Assembly: GCA_900757795.1 (NCBI GenBank)
Contig: CAAEPE010000016.1
Coordinates: 1 to 28,615, forward strand
DNA from: an uncultured Phascolarctobacterium sp.
GTDB lineage: Bacteria > Bacillota > Negativicutes > Acidaminococcales > Acidaminococcaceae
Direction: 5' to 3'
Length of the DNA stretch: 28,615 nt
Below the pieces are notes generated by a model. That model saw only the letters and a program-made list of their open reading frames with translations, searched no databases and had not been told where the DNA came from. Of this stretch, positions 24,944 to 28,615 are shown piece after piece. The position numbers and the translations under genes are program-made. Position 1 is the stretch's first letter, and the number at the start of each line of letters is the position of its first letter.

Positions 24944-25042
24944 ATGGCAAAAAAATGCAATTGTATAAGTGAGAGTTCTTTTTTCCTCTCTTTTTTAGTA
25001 TTTTTTTCTCTCCATTTTTTCTTGGCCCTCTTTCAATCTTAG
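24944..25042 (+). CDS. Possible 32-aa single-span membrane peptide
   Basis: ATG at 24944 follows AGGGGTGAG at suitable spacing, and the frame stays open to TAG at 25040. The peptide has a short cationic, cysteine-containing head (MAKKCNCISESS) and a continuous hydrophobic, Phe/Leu-rich segment (about residues 13-30). The pyrimidine-rich plus strand of this stretch codes the membrane segment. Size and layout resemble small membrane proteins, including type I toxin peptides, but no homologue is recognised and T-rich DNA can produce such frames by chance. An inverted repeat starts at its stop codon. Confidence 0.35.
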   Translation: MAKKCNCISESSFFLSFLVFFSLHFFLALFQS

Positions 25043-25111
25043 AATTTACGTTAGTAAATTCATCCTTTGGTATAGCTTAGGATTTAAGTAAATTAAGCTG
25101 CAGTAAATTAA
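25042..25111. repeat. Inverted repeat and AGTAAATT direct repeats
   Basis: GAATTTAC-GTTA-GTAAATTC (25042-25061) is a perfect 8-bp inverted repeat. AGTAAATT recurs at 25053, 25087 and 25102, the last two as the 10-mer AGTAAATTAA spaced 15 bases apart. This pattern suggests protein-binding half sites. Confidence 0.45.
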
Positions 25112-25175
25112 AGGTGGTGTGTGCAGTTTGCTTGCTTAAAATTATTTTTAATTTTTGCGTGCTTGATTATAAACA

Positions 25176-25204
25176 CGAACGTTCTTTTCCGTTCCAAAAT
25201 GGAA
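25176..25204 (+). repeat. Right copy of the 29-bp promoter/operator-like element
   Basis: Inverted relative to the left copy. Its outer stem bases differ from the left copy yet can still pair around TTCC/GGAA. On the minus strand it is followed by TATAAT (25167-25172), so it could drive leftward transcription into the same 586-base interval. Confidence 0.6.
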
Positions 25205-25271
25205 GGGGAATTATTTCTTACTGATTTTTCTTTGACAGTGGACAGGACGCGGCATAAGTAAAGTTTTTAAT

Positions 25272-25300
25272 TTAACGACCGACTATTTTCATGCTATAAT
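25272..25300 (+). promoter_or_regulatory. Promoter of the MmeI-like gene
   Basis: TTAACG (25272-25277), 17 bases, then TATAAT (25295-25300) with an extended TGC just before it, 35 bases upstream of the start codon. A perfect TTGACA at 25232-25237 lies further upstream but has no good -10 partner. Confidence 0.6.
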
Positions 25301-25335
25301 ATATTTAAAATTATCGCATTTACGGAGGAACAGTT

Positions 25336-26514
25336 ATGAATGACGTTGCAAGGCGCAAGGCAGCTAAGGAGTTTGTAAAATTCTGGCAGGGCAAAGGCTA
25401 CGAAAAAGGACAAAGCCAGCCCTTTTGGTTACAGCTTTTGGGCGATGTGTACGGCGTAGAGCATCCTGCGCAGTTTATCAGCTTTGAAAACCAGGTTATG
25501 CTTGATCATACAAGTTTTATTGACGGCTATATCGAAGAAACCAAGGTTATGATAGAGCAAAAATCTTTGGGCAAAGATTTGCTTGCTCCCATTCGTCAAT
25601 CTGACGGAACGCTTTTAAAACCCATTGAGCAGGCTAAGCGTTACGCGGCGGAGCTGCCTGTTTCCAAACATCCAAAATATATCGTGACCTGCAATTTCGC
25701 TCAATTTCTTGTTTACGATATGGAACATCCTCATAACGAGCCGGAAGAAATTCTTTTGGAAAATTTGCCCGAAGAATATTATCGTTTAGATTTTTTGGTG
25801 AATAACGGCAAAGCCCATCTGCGTAAAGAAATGCAGGTTTCTATGGCGGCAGGCGAGCTGGTGGGCAAGCTTTACGAAGCGTTTTTACAGCAATATCGCG
25901 ACAAAACCAGCGAAGAATCTCTGCGCAGTTTAAACAAGCTGTGCGTGCGTCTTGTTTTCTGCCTGTACGCGGAGGACGCGGGAATTTTTGGCCAGCACGA
26001 TATGTTTCACGATTATTTAGCCGGCTTCGACACTAAACACATGCGCACAGCGCTTATTGAGCTGTTTCGCGTTTTAGACCAGCGCCCGGAAGAACGCGAC
26101 CCCTATTTGGAAGAAAGCTTGGCGGCCTTTCCCTATGTGAACGGCGGACTTTTTGCCGATGAAAATATCGAAATTCCCCAATTTACCGATGAAATTCGCA
26201 GCTTGCTGCTAGAAAAGGCATCCTTTGATTTTAATTGGAGCGAGATTAGTCCCACAATTTTCGGCGCTGTTTTTGAAAGCACTTTAAATCCGGAAACCCG
26301 CCGCAAAGGCGGTATGCACTATACCTCAATCGAAAATATCCACAAGGTTATCGATCCGTTGTTTTTAGACGAGCTGAAAAATGAATTTACCAAAATTAAA
26401 AATAATAACGTCAAGAAAACTCGCAGAATGCAGCTGGAAAATTTTCAAAAGAAATTAGCGCAGCTAAAATTTTTAGAAATTAAGACTCGATATTTAATGT
26501 TGCATAGCCCTTGA
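25336..26514 (+). pseudogene. MmeI-like restriction/DNA methyltransferase, truncated before the catalytic domain
   Basis: 392 aa remain of a protein family that is usually well over twice this size. The N-terminal MmeI_N-type region (about 1-165; VEHPAQFISFENQVMLDHTSFIDGYIEETKVMIEQKS) looks like the nuclease-associated part with an E-x-K pattern. A helical spacer (about 170-260) and YVNGGLFAD / FNWSEISPTIFGAVFESTL / RKGGMHYTSIENIHKVIDPLFLDEL (about 270-350) follow. In intact relatives, the segment ending ..LAQLKFL continues directly with the SAM-binding motif DPACGSGNF. Here the match stops after residue 380 (base 26475) and 12 unrelated residues lead to a stop, so the methyltransferase and target-recognition parts are missing. 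Ribosome binding site GGAGGA and promoter are intact. Start and front codon use match the chromosome; sequence after the break does not. The remnant could still be translated but cannot methylate DNA. Confidence 0.85.
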
Positions 26515-26542
26515 GGTGTCGGGGTGTCGTTTGAGGTGTCGG
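26511..26542 (+). repeat. Short direct repeats at the junction
   Basis: TTGAGGTGTCGG occurs at 26511-26522 and 26531-26542, with another GGTGTCG at 26523-26529. The GC-rich block sits between the truncated methyltransferase gene and the toxin-antitoxin promoter and may mark an element end. Confidence 0.55.
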
Positions 26543-26575
26543 CCCCGTACCGGCTTATTTTTTAACCCTGATGGA

Positions 26576-26604
26576 TTGACAAACAAGAAGAAATACAATA
26601 GAAT
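26576..26604 (+). promoter_or_regulatory. Strong sigma-A promoter of the RnlA/RnlB-like operon
   Basis: Perfect TTGACA (26576-26581), 17-base spacer, TAGAAT (26599-26604), 31 bases before the start codon. Confidence 0.85.
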
Positions 26605-26614
26605 AATATATTCT
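26600..26614. promoter_or_regulatory. Palindrome over the -10 box and start site
   Basis: AGAATA-ATA-TATTCT is a perfect 6-bp inverted repeat overlapping the -10 box. Toxin-antitoxin operons are often autorepressed, so this is a plausible operator; the binding protein is unknown. Confidence 0.5.
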
Positions 26615-26635
26615 ACATTTAGGAGGTGCGTCAAA

Positions 26636-28027
26636 ATGTACTATGCGGTAAGAAAAGGACATACTACAGGTATTTTTGATAATTGGCCAGAAGCACAAGC
26701 TGCAACATCAGGATTCTCTGGCCCAGAATATAAGAAATTTAAAACAAAAGAAGAAGCAGAAGCCTACCTCGATAATCGAGATGTTTGGGTTGAACAAGTT
26801 GCTGAAGATAATAAAGCCGGGTATCTGGTTGCATTTACAGATGGAAGCTATGATAAGGACTTGAACAGATATTCCTATGGTGTGGCATTCATTTTGCCAG
26901 ATGGAACCGAGGAAAGCATCTGTGGATATGGTAGCAACAAGGAATATCTAGATAGTAACAACATTATTGGCGAAATTTTTGGTGTTATTAATGCATTTGA
27001 TTGGGCGATATCTAATGGATACGAAAAACTGAAAATATATCATGACTATGAAGGTCTCTCAAAGTGGATAACTGGTGAATGGGGCGCAAAGGCAAAGGTG
27101 AGCCAGATGTTTGTCTCATTATATAAATCCAAATTTGAGGATTTTATTCAGGTTGAGTTTGTAAAGGTTCCGGGACATAGTAATGTTATATACAATGAAA
27201 AAGCGGACCAGCTGGCAAAATCGGCTTTGAATGATAGGAAAAAGGTTGCTGTTCAGGGTGAACACTGGTTCTCGATTCCATATTTTAACAAGGATGATTT
27301 CGATGCATTTTCAGAAATAATCGAAGAGGCAGATGGGAACATTACCCATACAGTTGATAATAAAACTGATAAGGCAATTTATCGTTTTAGACTAAACAGT
27401 GATACAGTAACGGTGTCATTATTTAAATCAGGACAGCATAAGTTGCTAGTACAAGGTAAAAACTCGTATTTGTTCCAAGTCATCACTACCACATTGGTAG
27501 AGCTGGATGAAAACACTAAAGTAGAACAAATTCTGGGAAACGCATACCGCATGAGTATAAAGAAGGACGTTGTGGACAATGCCTTTGGTCCTATTGAAAA
27601 TGGACTTCCTAGTGCGTATCCACCGGGAATAAAGCGTTTGATAAAACAGGCCGTAATCAATCTGAATTATTATGTAGAAAGTGAAGACTATTCTCAGTAT
27701 GCCTTTCCAGCATTAAGAGCATTAGAGGGGCATATTAAGTACTTGATTACTTTAGCTGGCGGAACCGTTGGAAGAAATTTCAACTGCTTTGGGTATGATA
27801 AAACGGTTATTCCTAATAAATACGTAGTGCAGGAAGCATTCCCAGATAGAAGTAAAAATATCTATATCGAGAATTGTTATAATTATTACGTGTCACAGAG
27901 AAATTCGTCATTTCATTTTGGCGATGTTTTGAGCGAGACTATCGACAATACAAGAAGCATAAATACAAAAGAAGAGGCAGACGAAATTATAAAGAGGTGT
28001 ATTGATTTAATTAGTACACAACAATGA
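26636..28027 (+). CDS. RNase HI-RnlA fusion: endoribonuclease toxin with built-in RNase H
   Basis: 463 aa from ATG at 26636, chosen for its AGGAGGTG site. Residues about 1-48 are a caulimovirus viroplasmin / RNase H hybrid-binding domain (MYYAVRKGHTTGIFDNWPEA, then GPEYKKFKTKEEAEAYL). Residues about 60-200 are an RNase HI domain with an intact catalytic tetrad: D69 (FTDGS), E113 (IGEIFG), D137 (IYHDYEGL) and D191 (NEKADQLA), plus H181. About 205-320 resembles the middle repeat region of RnlA. About 330-463 is an RnlA-type HEPN domain, with E364 (RALEGHIKYL) and R422-x4-H427 (RNSSFH) as the expected active site. RnlA (RNase LS) cleaves mRNA and acts against phage when its antitoxin RnlB is lost. 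In E. coli it needs separate RNase HI for full activity. The downstream gene is RnlB-like, 22 bases away. Base and codon use (AGA, ATA, GGA rich) differ from the arg genes, which points to transfer. Confidence 0.88.
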   Translation: MYYAVRKGHTTGIFDNWPEAQAATSGFSGPEYKKFKTKEEAEAYLDNRDVWVEQVAEDNKAGYLVAFTDGSYDKDLNRYSYGVAFILPDGTEESICGYGSNKEYLDSNNIIGEIFGVINAFDWAISNGYEKLKIYHDYEGLSKWITGEWGAKAKVSQMFVSLYKSKFEDFIQVEFVKVPGHSNVIYNEKADQLAKSALNDRKKVAVQGEHWFSIPYFNKDDFDAFSEIIEEADGNITHTVDNKTDKAIYRFRLNSDTVTVSLFKSGQHKLLVQGKNSYLFQVITTTLVELDENTKVEQILGNAYRMSIKKDVVDNAFGPIENGLPSAYPPGIKRLIKQAVINLNYYVESEDYSQYAFPALRALEGHIKYLITLAGGTVGRNFNCFGYDKTVIPNKYVVQEAFPDRSKNIYIENCYNYYVSQRNSSFHFGDVLSETIDNTRSINTKEEADEIIKRCIDLISTQQ

Positions 28028-28049
28028 TATTTTGAAAGGAGGGGCTGCA

Positions 28050-28409
28050 ATGAATACTTTTGTTATAAAAGAAACACATACAGATGGATATGACAGATTC
28101 CTCCTTTGGTTATCATTTGAAAGTCTCATAGACCACCTTAGCAGCATTGAAGAAGCTCCTAATATGGTTAATTCGTCAGGGAGGATTTTGATTGACCAGC
28201 TCTTTATTACTGGCGATGGAGATAACAGATTTATGTGCTGTGATTTCAAAAACGGAAAATTAGACTTTAAAACAGCGCATATTGTGTCACCCGTGGAGGA
28301 CTTCCGTAAGGAGACTGTACAGTGGTTGCATGATAATTATGGATATGTAGAACATTCTATTTTGACAGAAAGTCAACGACAAAAGGTCAAAGATGGTATT
28401 GTCTTTTAA
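28050..28409 (+). CDS. rnlB: RnlB-like antitoxin
   Basis: 119 aa from ATG at 28050, which follows AAAGGAGGGG; a TTG 18 bases upstream is unlikely. The family resemblance to E. coli RnlB is in the second half: SSGRILIDQLFITGDGDNRF, then DFKTAHIV, and the C-terminal YVEHSILTESQRQKVKDGIVF, which parallels the RnlB end (EASVLSPDDVRQVL). Length is also close (about 120 aa). It is expected to bind the HEPN part of the toxin and keep it inactive. It is the second and last gene in the operon, with a terminator following. Confidence 0.85.
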   Translation: MNTFVIKETHTDGYDRFLLWLSFESLIDHLSSIEEAPNMVNSSGRILIDQLFITGDGDNRFMCCDFKNGKLDFKTAHIVSPVEDFRKETVQWLHDNYGYVEHSILTESQRQKVKDGIVF

Positions 28410-28417
28410 GAGGAAAA

Positions 28418-28465
28418 ACAGCCTCACTACCGGAATAAAATCCAGTGGTGAGGCTGTACTTTTAT
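28418..28465 (+). terminator. Intrinsic terminator after the antitoxin gene
   Basis: ACAGCCTCACTAC (28418-28430) pairs with GTGGTGAGGCTGT (28445-28457) with one G-T pair, followed by ACTTTTAT. It closes the toxin-antitoxin operon and may also face the minus-strand frame to its right. Confidence 0.8.
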
Positions 28466-28566
28466 GCCTTGATTTCCAGACCGTTCTTGAAGGTGAAGCG
28501 GATATCATCGACGCTGTAGATAACGTATAATAAGTTGCGCAAAATCAATTCATAAAAAATAGACAT
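28462..28566 (-). pseudogene. Possible C-terminal remnant of a site-specific recombinase
   Basis: A minus-strand frame ends VDDIRFTFKNGLEIKA before TAA at 28462-28464, which resembles the last strand pair of large serine recombinases from integrative elements. The frame is open only 34 codons from ATG at 28564-28566 (with an AAAGGTAAG upstream) and an in-frame stop occurs a few codons earlier, so no full-length gene is present here. Identification rests on a short motif and is tentative. Confidence 0.35.
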
Positions 28567-28615
28567 AGAACTTACCTTTGCTTACAATTAAGTTACCACA
28601 CAAAACTGGAAAGAA

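Larger units (their letters stand above)
24520..25335. other. 816-base region without annotated genes, rich in symmetric elements
   Basis: Strongly A/T-rich and between argH and the MmeI-like gene. It contains inverted copies of a 29-bp element (24561-24589, 25176-25204), a CTGTATACAG palindrome (24606-24615), a hairpin around a possible leader ORF (24615-24652), a terminator (24689-24734), a 9-bp perfect inverted repeat (24833-24853), a 32-codon ORF (24944-25042), an 8-bp inverted repeat (25042-25061), and AGTAAATT direct repeats (25053, 25087, 25102). The longer open frame at 24671-24862 crosses the terminator and lacks a ribosome binding site, so it is not called. Confidence 0.6.

Noticed and set aside
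24590..25175. Phase-variable invertible segment between the two 29-bp repeats
   Set aside because: No adjacent invertase gene is present, and the downstream gene's promoter lies outside the segment, so inversion would not switch it; kept only as an alternative in the finding on the repeat pair.
25176..25204. LexA (SOS) box in CGAACGTTC
   Set aside because: Firmicutes LexA boxes need GAAC and GTTC separated by four bases; here they abut, and the left copy has GAACATTC.
1..28615. CRISPR arrays, tRNA or rRNA genes
   Set aside because: No regularly spaced identical repeats, no cloverleaf with a TTCGA-type arm, and no rRNA-like sequence were seen on either strand.

Overview
The window reads as chromosome of a diderm Firmicute, most likely a Negativicute of gut type. 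Firmicutes-style content (a CIRCE-controlled groESL, an ANTAR two-component pair, a SCIFF-type radical SAM maturase, a GerMN lipoprotein) sits beside a TonB-dependent outer-membrane receptor, which requires an outer membrane. Genus cannot be proved from the sequence.

Layout. 1-4795: minus-strand nutrient-uptake pair (TonB-dependent receptor, then a periplasmic binding lipoprotein) and an AAA ATPase of the ATPase_2/DUF234 type; a 53-aa plus-strand ORF lies at the left edge. 5181-11686: a tight plus-strand housekeeping operon, acpS, fused NAD(P)HX epimerase/dehydratase, N-acetylmuramoyl-L-alanine amidase, GerMN lipoprotein, tsaE, tsaB, rimI, tsaD (three of the tRNA t6A enzymes), with several overlapping junctions. 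11687-11845: a short intergenic region packed with DnaA-box-like 9-mers. 11846-13816: a PdtaS/PdtaR-like histidine kinase and ANTAR antiterminator. 13916-16096: promoter, CIRCE operator, groES, groEL, terminator. 16294-18709: SCIFF-type maturase without its precursor peptide, then a ComEC-like metallo-beta-lactamase-fold protein. 18766-19590 (minus): monofunctional glycosyltransferase for peptidoglycan. 19813-24519: argB, argF, argG, argH, the last steps of arginine synthesis plus acetylglutamate kinase.

24520-25335 is an 816-base stretch without an annotated gene. It holds two copies of a 29-bp promoter/operator-like element facing each other, several hairpins, an orphan intrinsic terminator, a possible 11-codon leader ORF, and a 32-aa ORF for a small membrane peptide.

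25336-28615 is accessory DNA. An MmeI-like restriction/methyltransferase gene is cut off exactly where its methyltransferase motif should begin. After the break comes a compositionally different cassette with its own promoter and terminator. It encodes an RnlA/RnlB-type toxin-antitoxin pair in which RnlA is fused to a complete hybrid-binding domain plus RNase HI. In E. coli, RNase HI is a separate protein that activates RnlA, so this fusion joins toxin and activator in one chain and is the most interesting item here. A possible serine-recombinase C-terminal remnant lies at the right edge.
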